Source: Fen-1254 sp963769605 (lineage in GTDB: Bacteria > Bacteroidota > Ignavibacteria > UBA10030). From it: DNA of 64,000 nt. Shown here piece after piece: positions 45,344-55,041 of the stretch. The DNA is taken from the NCBI GenBank assembly GCA_963769605.1, contig CAVYML010000009.1, positions 682,001-746,000 of the forward strand. Direction: 5' to 3'. Under the pieces are notes generated by a model. It did no database searches and was not told where the DNA came from. It saw only the letters and a program-made list of their open reading frames with translations. Positions within the stretch are counted from its first letter, which is position 1, and every line of letters begins with the position of its first letter. The translations under genes were made by a program, and so were the position numbers.

Positions 45344-46609
45344 TTATTTATCGTTTAAGGCTGCGACACCGGGAAGAATTTTACCTTCCAGGTACTCGAG
45401 CGAAGCGCCGCCGCCGGTTGAAACATGCGACACTGCTTTGTCGAGACCGGCTTGTGCAATGGCAGAGGCGGAATCACCGCCGCCGACAATCGTCGTCGCG
45501 CCGTTTTTCGTCGCTTCGACTAAAGCCTGCGCAATGGCTGTTGTTCCCTTTGCAAAATTCGGCATTTCAAATACGCCCATCGGTCCGTTCCATACCACGG
45601 TTTTCGCCCTGGTAATTTCACCGGCAAAAAGTTTGACGGTTTCGGGACCTATATCGACACCGGCCCAGTCTACAGGAATCGCGTCGACTTTGACAATCTT
45701 CGTTGCCGCTGCATTGTCGAATTTATCTGCAACGAGGCAGTCGACCGGCAGGAGCAGCTTCACATTTTTAGCTTTTGCGGTATCGAGGATCTGCTTTGCC
45801 AATTCAACCTTATCTGCTTCTAACAATGATTTCCCGATTTCCATTCCCTGCGCTTTATAAAATGTAAACATCATTCCGCCGCCGATAAGAAGCGCATCGA
45901 CTTTTGTCATGAGATTTTGAATCACGTCGATTTTACCGGAAATTTTGGCGCCTCCGATAATCGCTACGTACGGTTTAACCGGATTGTCGGTCGCTTTGCT
46001 TAAGTATGCGAGTTCTTTTTCCATTAAAAATCCTGCTACTGCAGGCAGGAAATGCGCAACGGTCTCCGTCGATGCGTGCGCCCTATGCGCGGTACCGAAT
46101 GCATCGTTGACATAAACATCTGCGTACTCTGCAAGCTGCTTTGCCATTTTTTCGCGCTCTGCAGCATCTTTGCTGGTTTCTTCTTTATGAAAACGCGTAT
46201 TCTCAAGCATCAAAATATCACCCTGCTTCAAACCGTCAACCACCGCTTTCGTTTCGGCTCCTATCGCCGCCGGAGCAAGCTGAACCGGTTTGCCGAGCAG
46301 CTCGGAAAGATGCTGCACAATCGGCTTCATCTTGTGTTTCCCTTCGATGAACTTTGCTTCATCGAACGGTTTGCCGTCTTTTTCCGCTTTTTCTTTAGCT
46401 TTCTGCACATCTTTCTTGGGATCTCCGAGATGCGACATCAGTACGAGATATTTCGGTTTCTGTTCGAGTACATACAAAATCGTCGGCAATGCAGCCCGGA
46501 TGCGGATGTCGTCCTGAATGACGCCATTTTTCAGCGGCACATTGAAATCGACACGCATTAAGACGCGCTTATTTTTTAAATCGATATCACGAACGGTTTT
46601 TTTGTTCAT
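45344..46609 (-). CDS. pgk: Phosphoglycerate kinase
   Basis: A 421-aa glycolytic kinase. LMRVDFNVPLKNG is the conserved N-terminal block, LVLMSHLGDPK and LLENTRFHKEE follow, AIIGGAKISGKIDVI is the hinge region, and WNGPMGVFEMPNFAKGT with GGGDSASAIAQAGLD and HVSTGGGASLEYLEG form the nucleotide site. It interconverts 1,3-bisphosphoglycerate/ADP and 3-phosphoglycerate/ATP in the cytosol. The gene follows gap by 94 bases on the same strand, the common gap-pgk operon order. Slightly longer than the typical 390-400 aa because of an insert near residue 65-90 (KDVQKAKEKAEKDGKPFDEA). Confidence 0.97.
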   Translation of the reverse strand: MNKKTVRDIDLKNKRVLMRVDFNVPLKNGVIQDDIRIRAALPTILYVLEQKPKYLVLMSHLGDPKKDVQKAKEKAEKDGKPFDEAKFIEGKHKMKPIVQHLSELLGKPVQLAPAAIGAETKAVVDGLKQGDILMLENTRFHKEETSKDAAEREKMAKQLAEYADVYVNDAFGTAHRAHASTETVAHFLPAVAGFLMEKELAYLSKATDNPVKPYVAIIGGAKISGKIDVIQNLMTKVDALLIGGGMMFTFYKAQGMEIGKSLLEADKVELAKQILDTAKAKNVKLLLPVDCLVADKFDNAAATKIVKVDAIPVDWAGVDIGPETVKLFAGEITRAKTVVWNGPMGVFEMPNFAKGTTAIAQALVEATKNGATTIVGGGDSASAIAQAGLDKAVSHVSTGGGASLEYLEGKILPGVAALNDK

Positions 46610-46703
46610 AGTTTTGCCTTTTTTTTACGTTTTAGAAAAACCGCGGCGCATGATCCGATATTCTTCAGACCATGCGCCTGTCCTAATGAAACAACAAAAG
46701 TTC

Positions 46704-47768
46704 TTACAGTTTCGATGCGATCAAATTCGTGAGATCTGCGGTACGAACCGAATAACCCCATTCGTTATCGTACCATGCGACGATTTTGAAAAATCTCTTC
46801 TCGCCTTTCAGATTGTTCTGAACAGTTGCCAGAGAATCGTAGATGGAAGAACGATCGTCATGAATGAAGTCCGTTGAAACGACCTCTTCGTTGCTGTAGC
46901 CGAGAATACCTTTAAGATAACTCCCGGAAGCTTTCTTCATCAACGCATCGATTTCTTCGATGGAAGTATCGCGCGTTGCACGGAATGTCAAATCGATCAC
47001 CGAAACATCCGGAGTCGGGATTCGGAACGACATGCCGGTCAGTTTGCCTTTTGTTGCCGGAAGAACCTCGCCGACAGCTTTTGCAGCGCCCGTTGTCGAG
47101 GGAATGATATTGATCGCAGCCGCACGTCCGCCTCTCCAGTCCTTTTTGGAAGGGCCGTCGACGGTTTTCTGTGTTGCGGTATACGAATGAATCGTCGTCA
47201 TCAATCCTGTTTCGATGCCGATTCCTTCCTTCAGAAGCACATGGACAACCGGTGCCAGGCAATTCGTGGTGCAGGATGCGTTTGAAACGATATTATGTTT
47301 TGCAGGATCGTATTCGTTGTCGTTGACGCCCATAACGATCGTTTTGACATCTCCCTTTGCCGGAGCGGAAATGAGGACCTTCTTCGCACCCGCTGCAAGA
47401 TGCCCTTTCGCTTTTTCGGAATCGGTGAACAAGCCGGTCGATTCGATAACAATATCGACGCCAAGTTCTTTCCACGGTAGCTGGGACGGGTCTTTCTGTG
47501 CAAGAACGCACTTGATTTTATGTCCGTTGACTACGAGAACGTCATCGGCCTCAACCGACGGGCTGCTTTTTTCACTTGAGAGCGTACCGCGGAATTGCCT
47601 GTGAATTGAATCGTATTTCAATTGATATGCAAAGTATTTCGCATCGGTGCTTACATCAACCACTGCGACAACTTCGACTGTTTTGCCAAGATAGTCCTTA
47701 TCGGCAAACACATTGATAATCTGCCTGCCGATGCGGCCAAAGCCGTTAATTCCAACTTTTACTGCCAT
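46704..47768 (-). CDS. gap: Glyceraldehyde-3-phosphate dehydrogenase, type I
   Basis: A 354-aa enzyme. VGINGFGRIGRQIINVF is the NAD-binding site; SNASCTTNCLAPVVHVL carries the catalytic Cys; TIHSYTATQKTVDGPSKKDW and GGRAAAINIIPSTTGAAKAV are the substrate loops; WYDNEWGYSVRTADL is the C-terminal NAD block. It makes 1,3-bisphosphoglycerate in the cytosol for the next gene, pgk. Slightly longer than the usual ~335 aa because of an extended segment after FADKDYLGKTVEVVAV. It is the first gene of its operon; a GGAGGAAAA ribosome site precedes the ATG. Confidence 0.97.
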   Translation of the reverse strand: MAVKVGINGFGRIGRQIINVFADKDYLGKTVEVVAVVDVSTDAKYFAYQLKYDSIHRQFRGTLSSEKSSPSVEADDVLVVNGHKIKCVLAQKDPSQLPWKELGVDIVIESTGLFTDSEKAKGHLAAGAKKVLISAPAKGDVKTIVMGVNDNEYDPAKHNIVSNASCTTNCLAPVVHVLLKEGIGIETGLMTTIHSYTATQKTVDGPSKKDWRGGRAAAINIIPSTTGAAKAVGEVLPATKGKLTGMSFRIPTPDVSVIDLTFRATRDTSIEEIDALMKKASGSYLKGILGYSNEEVVSTDFIHDDRSSIYDSLATVQNNLKGEKRFFKIVAWYDNEWGYSVRTADLTNLIASKL

Positions 47769-47999
47769 TATTTTTCCTCCAATTTTGGATATACGTAATT
47801 GTTATTCATTCAGTCTCAATTAAAATGTATTGAGAAATCAAAGAAAATGCAAGAATCGAGTTTTGATTGTAAATTTCGTGCTTGCTTCCTTCCCGAAAAA
47901 GACCGATAATGCACGCGAAAAAAGATGCCGCGGCGCTGGCTTTTCACGCTTCGAACACGGCGGAAATAATTATCAATTTATATTACGTGAGGTGTTCCT

Positions 48000-49118
48000 A
48001 TGATTATCGGTGTAACCAAAGAAATCAAGCCGAATGAAGAACGTGTCGGGCTTGTTCCTGTCGGTGTAGAAACGCTTTGCGCCGAGGGTCATACCGTGAT
48101 TGTCGAGACAAAAGCCGGACTCGGCAGCGGCTTTGACGACGACGCATATCGTTCTTTCGGAGCTAAAATTGCAAACAAAGCGAAAGAAGTCTATGCGCAA
48201 TCCGACATGATCGTCAAAGTAAAAGAGCCGATTAAATCGGAATACAAGCATATCCGTCCGGGCCAAATTGTTTTTACTTATTTCCATTTCGCTGCGAGCA
48301 AGGACTTGACGCAAGCAATGATGAAATCGCATGCCGTGTGTATTGCTTATGAGACGGTTCAGAGAGAAGACCGGTCTCTTCCATTGCTCATTCCGATGAG
48401 TGAAGTCGCAGGGCGCATGGCGCCGCAGGAAGGGGCAAAATATCTCGAGCGCACTATGGGCGGGCGTGGTATTTTGCTCGGCGGAGTCCCCGGTGTCGAA
48501 CCGGCTCATGTCGTCATTCTTGGCGGCGGTATCGTCGGAACGAATGCGGCGAAAATTGCAGCGGGACTCGGCGCACGCGTTTCAATCTTAGACAGCAACT
48601 TGTTCCGGCTTCGCCAGCTCGACGATATCATGCCGAAAAATGTCGTAACGATTGCAAGTAATGTGCACACAATTCGGAAAGAAATTAAGACCGCCGATAT
48701 CGTCATCGGATCCGTTTTAATACCCGGTGCAAAAGCGCCGAAGTTGATTACAAAACCGATGCTGAAAACAATGAAACAAGGATCTGTTATTGTCGACGTA
48801 GCCGTCGATCAGGGCGGGTGTATCGAAACGTGCAGACCGACAACCCACGAAGATCCGATTTATGTCGTGGATGGCGTCGTGCACTATTGCGTTGCCAATA
48901 TGCCCGGTGCGGTGCCGTTTACCTCAACTATCGCGCTGACAAACGCGACACTGCCTTACGCGGTTGAAATTGCAAACAAAGGCTGGGAAAAAGCGGCCGA
49001 CACGAATATGGAAATCAAACGCGGATTGAATATGGTCGATGGATTGATAACATATAAAGGGGTCGCTGATGCTTTCGATTTACCGTATGCCCAGGTTGAA
49101 TCTGTTATTCACGGATGA
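48000..49118 (+). CDS. ald: Alanine dehydrogenase
   Basis: A 372-aa enzyme. MIIGVTKEIKPNEERVGLVP is the N-terminal signature; VKVKEPIKSEYKHIRPGQI contains the substrate Lys; MSEVAGRMAPQEGAKYLE follows; VILGGGIVGTNAAKIAAGL is the NAD site; and YCVANMPGAVPFTSTIALTN the C-terminal block. It interconverts L-alanine and pyruvate with NAD(H) and ammonia. A GTGAGGTG ribosome site precedes the ATG. It diverges from gap, with a 231-base shared upstream region. Confidence 0.96.
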   Translation: MIIGVTKEIKPNEERVGLVPVGVETLCAEGHTVIVETKAGLGSGFDDDAYRSFGAKIANKAKEVYAQSDMIVKVKEPIKSEYKHIRPGQIVFTYFHFAASKDLTQAMMKSHAVCIAYETVQREDRSLPLLIPMSEVAGRMAPQEGAKYLERTMGGRGILLGGVPGVEPAHVVILGGGIVGTNAAKIAAGLGARVSILDSNLFRLRQLDDIMPKNVVTIASNVHTIRKEIKTADIVIGSVLIPGAKAPKLITKPMLKTMKQGSVIVDVAVDQGGCIETCRPTTHEDPIYVVDGVVHYCVANMPGAVPFTSTIALTNATLPYAVEIANKGWEKAADTNMEIKRGLNMVDGLITYKGVADAFDLPYAQVESVIHG

Positions 49119-49186
49119 GAGAAAACGATGAAGGGGCAATTGCATCTTTTACCCCTTTGTATACCGCAGCCTCTCTTCGGAATGTT

Positions 49187-49693
49187 TCAGGAGGCCTGAA
49201 TAAGCGCAAACTGGAAGAAATCGTAATTTCCCGGATCGTGACCGAGCCTTCTGAGTGCGGAAACAATTTGAGCACGTGTGTGGGTCCCATGATTCGCAAC
49301 ATGTAGAAGAAACTGCCAGAGCGGCAGCGCGATTTTCCCCCGCGGTGTTGCAGCGGACCAGATAACATGCATTTCATTTTCAGTCAATGCGGTGATGCAT
49401 TTTTCGGTACGCTGCCTTACGACCTGCCACTGCTCTCTGGCTTTTGCAATCGTTTCGATTTCCTCTCCCTTCAACCGTACCGCCATGCTTTCGGACACGC
49501 TTTTGGATCTATCGAACCATGAGAACCACCCCTGTTCTGCGCTCAAACAATGCGCCAGCGTATCGCGAATCGAACCATGCCCGCTGCATCCTGGAGCATT
49601 ATACTCTTCCTTTGAAATTCTTTCGAGGACAGTGAATAATTTTTGAGTTGCCCATACCTGATAGGCATAGTAAAATCTGATCACTTCGTGCAT
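49187..49693 (-). CDS. DinB-family four-helix protein
   Basis: A 168-aa protein of the DinB/DUF664 fold. SIRDTLAHCLSAEQGWFSWF contains the first metal His; WQFLLHVANHGTHTRAQIV carries the H-x3-H-type pair (HVANHGTHTR). This is distinct from the DinB-like protein at 19903. ACAGGAAAGAGAG precedes the ATG at 49693, and the frame upstream of it is unsupported. Function unknown; a metal-dependent transferase role is a family-level guess. It is convergent with ald. Confidence 0.87.
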   Translation of the reverse strand: MHEVIRFYYAYQVWATQKLFTVLERISKEEYNAPGCSGHGSIRDTLAHCLSAEQGWFSWFDRSKSVSESMAVRLKGEEIETIAKAREQWQVVRQRTEKCITALTENEMHVIWSAATPRGKIALPLWQFLLHVANHGTHTRAQIVSALRRLGHDPGNYDFFQFALIQAS

Positions 49694-49902
49694 GTTATTC
49701 TCTCTTTCCTGTCTTTCAATTTTATAACCATTTTCGCTCTTCGGCAGTTCCATGCAATATCTTGTCTTCCGTCGCCTCATTAAGTCTCTTCGCTCTCGAA
49801 TGTGTTCTTCTGCATGATACCATCTCATAATAGATTGTAGGGATGCAGGCAAAATTGTATATTGTAGGATAGAGCAAAAAACACTCATAGGATATTCAAC
49901 CG

Positions 49903-51915
49903 ATGCCTTTTGAACTAATCACCAGCCTTATTCCTTCCGGAGATCAGCCGGAAGCGATTCGCCAGCTTTCCGAAGGATTGCAGCGCGGGGATATACATCA
50001 AACCTTGCTCGGCGTGACCGGCAGCGGCAAGACTTTTACGATCTCCAATGTCATAAAAGATCTCAACAGGCCGGTTCTGGTCATGTCCCATAATAAGACA
50101 CTGGCGGCACAGCTCTATGCAGAGTTCAGGAATTTCTTCCCAAAAAACAGAGTCGAGTTTTTTATCAGCTATTACGATTATTATCAGCCGGAAGCCTACA
50201 TTCCATCGTCCGACACGTACATTGCGAAGGATTCTTCAATCAACGACGAAATCGACCGTCTTCGCTTGCGTGCAACGAGCGCCCTTTTGAGCGGGGATCC
50301 CAGCGTTATTGTTGTGGCATCCATCAGCAGCATCTACGGGATCGGCGCGCCGGATGAATGGATCAGCCAGACTGTGATGATTAAAAAAGGAGACCGCCTC
50401 GGCCGTCAGGTATTTCTGAAGCGGTTGATCGATTTGCTCTATGCCCGCAATGACTATGAGTTTGCTCGTGGAACATTTAGGGTTCGCGGCGATGTCGTCG
50501 ATATTATACCCGGATCCGAAAATGAAGAGGCTGTGCGTGTGGAATTTTTCGGGGATGAAATCGAGCGGATTAGCTATTTTAACAAGCTGGATGGACACGT
50601 TCTGGGTGAAGCGGAATATGAAATGATATATCCTGCAAAGCAATTTATCACTTCGCGCGAGACTATCGAAAAAGCTATGAAAGGCATAGCAATGGAGCTC
50701 CGGGATCGGACGACGGAACTCCGCTCTCTCGGTAAATTAGTGGAAGCACAGCGTCTTGAACAACGTACACGGTTCGACATGGAAATGATGCGTGAGGTCG
50801 GTTATTGTTCAGGTATTGAAAATTATTCCCGTCATCTTGCAGGCCGGCCTCCCGGCTCGCGTCCTTCATGTCTTCTGGATTATTTCCCGAAAAATTTTCT
50901 CACGATTATCGACGAATCGCATGTGAGCGTTCCGCAAATAGGAGCCATGTACGCGGGAGACAGGTCGCGGAAAACAACACTCGTCGAGTATGGTTTTCGC
51001 CTGCCTTCCGCCCTCGATAACCGTCCGCTGACTTTTACGGAATGGGAAGCGACTGTGAATCAAGTCATCTTTGTAAGCGCCACCCCGGGACCCTATGAAT
51101 TGGAGAAGAGTAAGGGAGTGATCATTGAGCAGGTCATTCGACCGACCGGACTTGTCGATCCTGAAGTAGAAGTCCGCCCGAGTAAATTTCAAATCGACGA
51201 TCTTATCGCCGAAATACGTACAAGAACCGAACGAAAGGAAAGAACGCTGATCACGACATTGACAAAGCGTATGGCGGAAGATTTGACGGAATATTTAATG
51301 AATATCGGAATTAAAGTCCGCTACGTCCACTCGGAAGTCGATGCGCTGGAACGCGTGGAGACACTCCGCGATTTGCGGCTGGGGGAATTCGATGTTCTAG
51401 TCGGCGTCAATTTGCTGCGCGAGGGACTGGATTTGCCCGAAGTCTCTCTTGTAGCTATCATCGACGCGGATAAGGAAGGATTTCTCCGCTCCGAACGTTC
51501 TCTGATTCAGACAGCCGGGCGAACAGCCCGTAATGCAAGCGGAAAAGTGATACTCTACGCCGACACAATTACCGGCTCAATGCGGAGAATGATCGATGAA
51601 ACAGAGCGGCGCCGAAAGAAACAGCTCGATTATAACAAAATAAATAACATCAATCCGAAAACCATATATAAGACTGTAGAGGAAATTCTTGCCGCAACAT
51701 CTATTGCGGATGTTAAGATGAAACGGGATGAGCGCGCTCTGCAATTTCGGCCGAAAGTCATATCCGAAACTATAGCGCGTTATCTTTCAAGCGATCAAAA
51801 AAAAGATCTCATTGAGGAATTAAAGGAACAAATGCGGCAGTCGGTAAAAGATTTGGAATTCGAACGCGCCGCAGAATTACGGGACGAAATAACCAGACTC
51901 GAAACAAAACGCTGA
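49903..51915 (+). CDS. uvrB: UvrABC excinuclease subunit B
   Basis: A 670-aa nucleotide excision repair helicase-like subunit. Walker A GVTGSGKTFTISNVI; beta-hairpin YYDYYQPEAYIPSSDTYIAK with the damage-probing Tyr cluster; UvrA-interaction region (about 150-250); motif II TIIDESHVS; motif VI QTAGRTARNASGK; and the C-terminal UVR/UvrC-binding coiled coil LIEELKEQMRQSVKDLEFER. All motifs intact, normal length. Together with UvrA and UvrC (not in this window) it verifies damage and loads UvrC. Confidence 0.98.
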   Translation: MPFELITSLIPSGDQPEAIRQLSEGLQRGDIHQTLLGVTGSGKTFTISNVIKDLNRPVLVMSHNKTLAAQLYAEFRNFFPKNRVEFFISYYDYYQPEAYIPSSDTYIAKDSSINDEIDRLRLRATSALLSGDPSVIVVASISSIYGIGAPDEWISQTVMIKKGDRLGRQVFLKRLIDLLYARNDYEFARGTFRVRGDVVDIIPGSENEEAVRVEFFGDEIERISYFNKLDGHVLGEAEYEMIYPAKQFITSRETIEKAMKGIAMELRDRTTELRSLGKLVEAQRLEQRTRFDMEMMREVGYCSGIENYSRHLAGRPPGSRPSCLLDYFPKNFLTIIDESHVSVPQIGAMYAGDRSRKTTLVEYGFRLPSALDNRPLTFTEWEATVNQVIFVSATPGPYELEKSKGVIIEQVIRPTGLVDPEVEVRPSKFQIDDLIAEIRTRTERKERTLITTLTKRMAEDLTEYLMNIGIKVRYVHSEVDALERVETLRDLRLGEFDVLVGVNLLREGLDLPEVSLVAIIDADKEGFLRSERSLIQTAGRTARNASGKVILYADTITGSMRRMIDETERRRKKQLDYNKINNINPKTIYKTVEEILAATSIADVKMKRDERALQFRPKVISETIARYLSSDQKKDLIEELKEQMRQSVKDLEFERAAELRDEITRLETKR

Positions 51916-51980
51916 GATTCCCCTTTCGCTGTAGTCCATTATTACTATCACCACAGAAAACATCCTATTCGCCCATAACT

Positions 51981-52075
51981 CACCCCCCCCACCTTGGAGA
52001 GGTATCCTAAAAACACATAGTAATTCCTAAGAAATTCAATTACTTTTTTATCCACCTTGGAAAGGTCCCCCAATG
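51981..52075. repeat. ACCTTGGAAAGGT-type repeat pair next to the RAYT gene
   Basis: Two short palindrome-related units, CCACCTTGGAGAGGT at 51988-52002 and CCACCTTGGAAAGGTCC at 52054-52070, lie about 65 bases apart with TTCCTAAGAAATTCAATTAC between them. The same unit and the same spacer words (TTTCCTAAGGAATTTAATG) occur in the 275-bp duplicates at 34065-34614. The rest of the 51916-52269 gap is unremarkable. Confidence 0.75.
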
Positions 52076-52269
52076 TCCTCCTTTTCAGAAAAAGGACTCT
52101 TATGCGCATTCAGGTTATTGACTCTCTCCTTGGTTATTCCTAATATTGCAAAACAGGGTCTTTACAGCTTTTTACAATTCATCAAATATTTCTCTGCACC
52201 AACGGGAACATCGCTACATTCAATCCCCTCTTTTACTTAGTGTGGAGAAGTGGAAGGGGTACACAAATC

Positions 52270-52830
52270 ATGATCTATAGCGATAACTACTTTTATCATG
52301 TGTATAACCGCGGAGCATATCGGCTGGATATCTTCAGATCAGAATTTCACTATTCATATTGCCTTTCCTTGCTGCAAAAATATAAAAAGAAATATAATGT
52401 AGGCATTATAGCATATTGTTTTATGCCTAACCATTACCACTTTCTGCTTCGACAGCACGAAGGAGGGTCGATTTCCAGGTTTATTCAAACTACTTTCAAT
52501 GCATACGTCCAGAAATTCAATCGCCTCGAGCATCGAATCGGAACAATATTTCAAGGAACTGCCAAAGGAATTCAAGTCGAAAATGACGATTACATCTGCC
52601 GTCTCATTTGCTATATTCATTTTAATCCTGTAGCGGCGGGTCTTGCAGCAAGTCCTGATCTGTGGAAATATTCCGATTATAACGAATGGATTGGAAATCG
52701 CGAGTTTATATTTGATGGAAAAGATTTGCTGCCGGAATACTTCGAGACCCCTCAAAATTATTGTGGAAGTATGCTCAACTATCAAAATAACGAAATTCCC
52801 AAATTGCTTAAAGGCCATCTGTTTGATTAA
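52270..52830 (+). CDS. REP-associated tyrosine transposase (RAYT, Y1_Tnp, HUH)
   Basis: A 186-aa protein of the IS200/IS605-related TnpA-REP family. FYHVYNRGAYRLDIF is the start of the domain; YCFMPNHYHFLLRQ gives the H-x-H metal motif; ISRFIQTTFNAYVQKFNRLE carries the catalytic Tyr; and GTIFQGTAKGIQV with CRLICYIHFNPVAAGL the conserved tail. ATG 52270 follows GGAAGGGG; an upstream ATG at 52240 was rejected. RAYTs are single-copy, immobile-looking genes that process REP/BIME palindromes. A repeat pair with the same core as the palindromes at 34 kb lies just upstream, a plausible substrate. Confidence 0.9.
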   Translation: MIYSDNYFYHVYNRGAYRLDIFRSEFHYSYCLSLLQKYKKKYNVGIIAYCFMPNHYHFLLRQHEGGSISRFIQTTFNAYVQKFNRLEHRIGTIFQGTAKGIQVENDDYICRLICYIHFNPVAAGLAASPDLWKYSDYNEWIGNREFIFDGKDLLPEYFETPQNYCGSMLNYQNNEIPKLLKGHLFD

Positions 52831-52864
52831 TCGATTTTGCGAAATAACTTCCTGATTTTATACA

Positions 52865-53562
52865 ATGAATGCCGTCAAATCTTTGATTTTTGCAATTATT
52901 GATTTTTTCTACCCTCCCGTCTGTATCGTATGCAATTCAGATCGTATCCCTCGTTCAGAGAAGGTGTGCCCTCAATGCTGGGAATCGATTCCGCGCATGA
53001 CACAAAACATGCTGCAATACAAAGAATTGTGTGAAATTCTTGTCCGGAAAAAATCGGCTCATGAACTGATCTCATGCTTTCTTTTCACCGGGAGGGCGCC
53101 TACCGGCACATTATTCATGCCTTAAAATATCAAAAATTCAGATCGATCGGAATACGTCTCGGTCAAATAATCGGGATCAAGCTTCTTGACCAGCATAGCG
53201 AATTCGATATTATTGTGCCGGTTCCACTGCATCGCGTAAAACTGAGAGAACGCGGATACAATCAGTCTGATTTGATTGCTCAAGGGATCTCATCGATTTT
53301 CCATAAACCGATTGTCTCAGGATGCCTCCGGCGGATGAAAAATACGGCGTCGCAAACGACACTGTCCATCGAAGATCGTCAGCAAAACATGAAAAACGCA
53401 TTCATAATCCTGCCGAAGCAGGAACATTATGTTAAGGCTAAGTCTTGTCTACTTGTCGACGACATTATTACAACCGGCGCAACCGTTAGAGCCTGCATTG
53501 CTGTATTGCGGAGAGCCGGGGCAGCTCGAATCATCGTCGTTTCCTCTGCATTAGCGGAATAA
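52865..53562 (+). CDS. comF: ComF family phosphoribosyltransferase-like protein, single-base frameshift
   Basis: Two frames make one ComF protein. The first has the zinc finger CIVCNSDRIP and CPQCWESIP; the second resumes with GAYRHIIHALKYQKF, the PRTase-like IVPVPLHRVKLRERGYNQS and the PRPP-loop SCLLVDDIITTGATVRACI. They join at GGG 53090-53092, where one extra G restores TGEGAYRH and a protein of about 232 aa. ComF is needed for DNA uptake in competent bacteria and is a homologue of GntX in others. The gene starts 34 bases after the RAYT gene. Confidence 0.88.
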
Positions 53563-53760
53563 ACCCGCAATAACATCCGGATCTTAAAATTATATTATCA
53601 TTTCTACAATCTACCCCGTTTACAAAGGGGAACCACTTTAGTAAAGATGTCTACTCTTCTTTTTAGAGTAAAAAGCGGGCTTTTCAAATTACCAACCCGG
53701 AAAAAATTTGGGAACAGAACTTGAGTCTTTCAATGCAGAATAAACAAAACGAGAAAAGAC

Positions 53761-53979
53761 ATGGACATGAAATCAAAACAAAGCCCGCGCATCCCGGATT
53801 ACATTGTCGAAACGGTTTATGCAATCCTCGAGGAAAGCATGGGCTCGGATGAAACCCTCAAACAGATGGCATTGCGTGTTGCAGCTTTGAGTTATACGTC
53901 CGGTCTTAATGCAGGGTTGAATGCAGCTCTGTTGCTTTGTGAAGAAACAAATAATAAGATTCATACTGCAATTAATTGA
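53761..53979 (+). CDS. Small unknown protein
   Basis: A 72-aa protein without membrane segments. It is helical with an N-terminal SPRIPDYIVETVYAILEE and a C-terminal LNAGLNAALLLCEETNN. The start could be either of two Met three codons apart. It lies 18 bases before the response regulator gene, with AAGGAG between, so it is probably co-transcribed with it and may be a partner. I do not recognise a family. Confidence 0.6.
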   Translation: MDMKSKQSPRIPDYIVETVYAILEESMGSDETLKQMALRVAALSYTSGLNAGLNAALLLCEETNNKIHTAIN

Positions 53980-53997
53980 GCTGAAGGAGTCGAACAC

Positions 53998-55041
53998 ATG
54001 ATTGGTCAAGCTTCGCAAAAAGCGTTTTCAGGAATTGATTTGACATCACGAGACGACAACAAAATCATGGTAAGTGAAATTTTAAAAAGGGTTGATCAGC
54101 TTATTAAGAAAGGCGAACTTGAAAGAGCTCTGGCAGAAATCGCCCATGCTAAAGAAGTAGATGCCCGGAACGTCTACACGCTGGCCTTGGAAGAACGGAT
54201 TCTTACAATGAAGGATTCTCTCCCGCCTAAAATTACACCTCCTCCCGCACAAACGGAACCAGTTTCAACCGCAGTTGAACAGACAGCTGAGGCGCAGGAG
54301 CAAAAATTAGCGCCGACGCTTGAAGAAATCACTGCATACCAGGCAGCATTAAAAGAGGCATGGAAAACGGGCGTTCTCGATCCAGCCGGAGAAATTCAAC
54401 TTCGTGAACTGCGAGCGGTACTCGGCATTCAAGAAATCGATCATGCCATTTTAGAAAAACAGCTCAAATTGGACATCCAGAAGGAACAGAAGGAAAACAA
54501 ATCAGCAAATCCGCAAATCGCAGACAGGGAAACCGCATTTAAGGAACAACCCGAAAAAATTCTTACAGCTGAAGTGCAGAAAACTGATAAACAACAAAAT
54601 ATTCTTCCTTTACAAAGCCGGAAGAGAAAAGAACAAATTCTCGTTATCGACGACGATGCGCGATTACTTGAATTGCTTTCCACATCGCTCGAAGACTCCG
54701 GATACGAAGTCATAGCTCTGACGACATCCGATGAAGCGTATTCGCTGCTGCGTAAATTCGTCCCCGACCTCATTCTCTGTGATATTAATCTTGAAACCTC
54801 TACAATGGGAGGATTTACATTTTATGAGAAATCACAGGAATTGAAAAATATTCAAAACATTCCATTCATTTTTCTCACAGGCCTGACGGACGAAGCACTG
54901 GTACGAACGGGAAAAGAATTGGGAGTGGACGACTATCTTATGAAGCCTATTTCAGAGAAAACACTGCTTTCGACTATTCGCGGGAAACTGAAACGGTTCC
55001 GTCAGCTTCGGAAAACCGTCGCAGCTGCGCCAACAGTCTAA
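53998..55041 (+). CDS. Response regulator with N-terminal helical region and C-terminal receiver
   Basis: A 347-aa protein. Residues about 20-70 form helices (EILKRVDQLIKKGELERAL); 75-110 are Pro/Gln-rich linker; 110-160 hold a short helical motif (ITAYQAALKEAWKTGVLDPA, LRELRAVLGI) found in signalling proteins of related bacteria. The receiver (about residues 215-335) has LVIDDDARLLELL, the phosphoacceptor Asp in LILCDINLE, FIFLTG and YLMKPIS. There is no output domain after the receiver, so output must come from the N-terminal part. AAGGAG precedes the ATG. The stop overlaps the stop of the convergent CDP-alcohol gene. Confidence 0.85.
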   Translation: MIGQASQKAFSGIDLTSRDDNKIMVSEILKRVDQLIKKGELERALAEIAHAKEVDARNVYTLALEERILTMKDSLPPKITPPPAQTEPVSTAVEQTAEAQEQKLAPTLEEITAYQAALKEAWKTGVLDPAGEIQLRELRAVLGIQEIDHAILEKQLKLDIQKEQKENKSANPQIADRETAFKEQPEKILTAEVQKTDKQQNILPLQSRKRKEQILVIDDDARLLELLSTSLEDSGYEVIALTTSDEAYSLLRKFVPDLILCDINLETSTMGGFTFYEKSQELKNIQNIPFIFLTGLTDEALVRTGKELGVDDYLMKPISEKTLLSTIRGKLKRFRQLRKTVAAAPTV

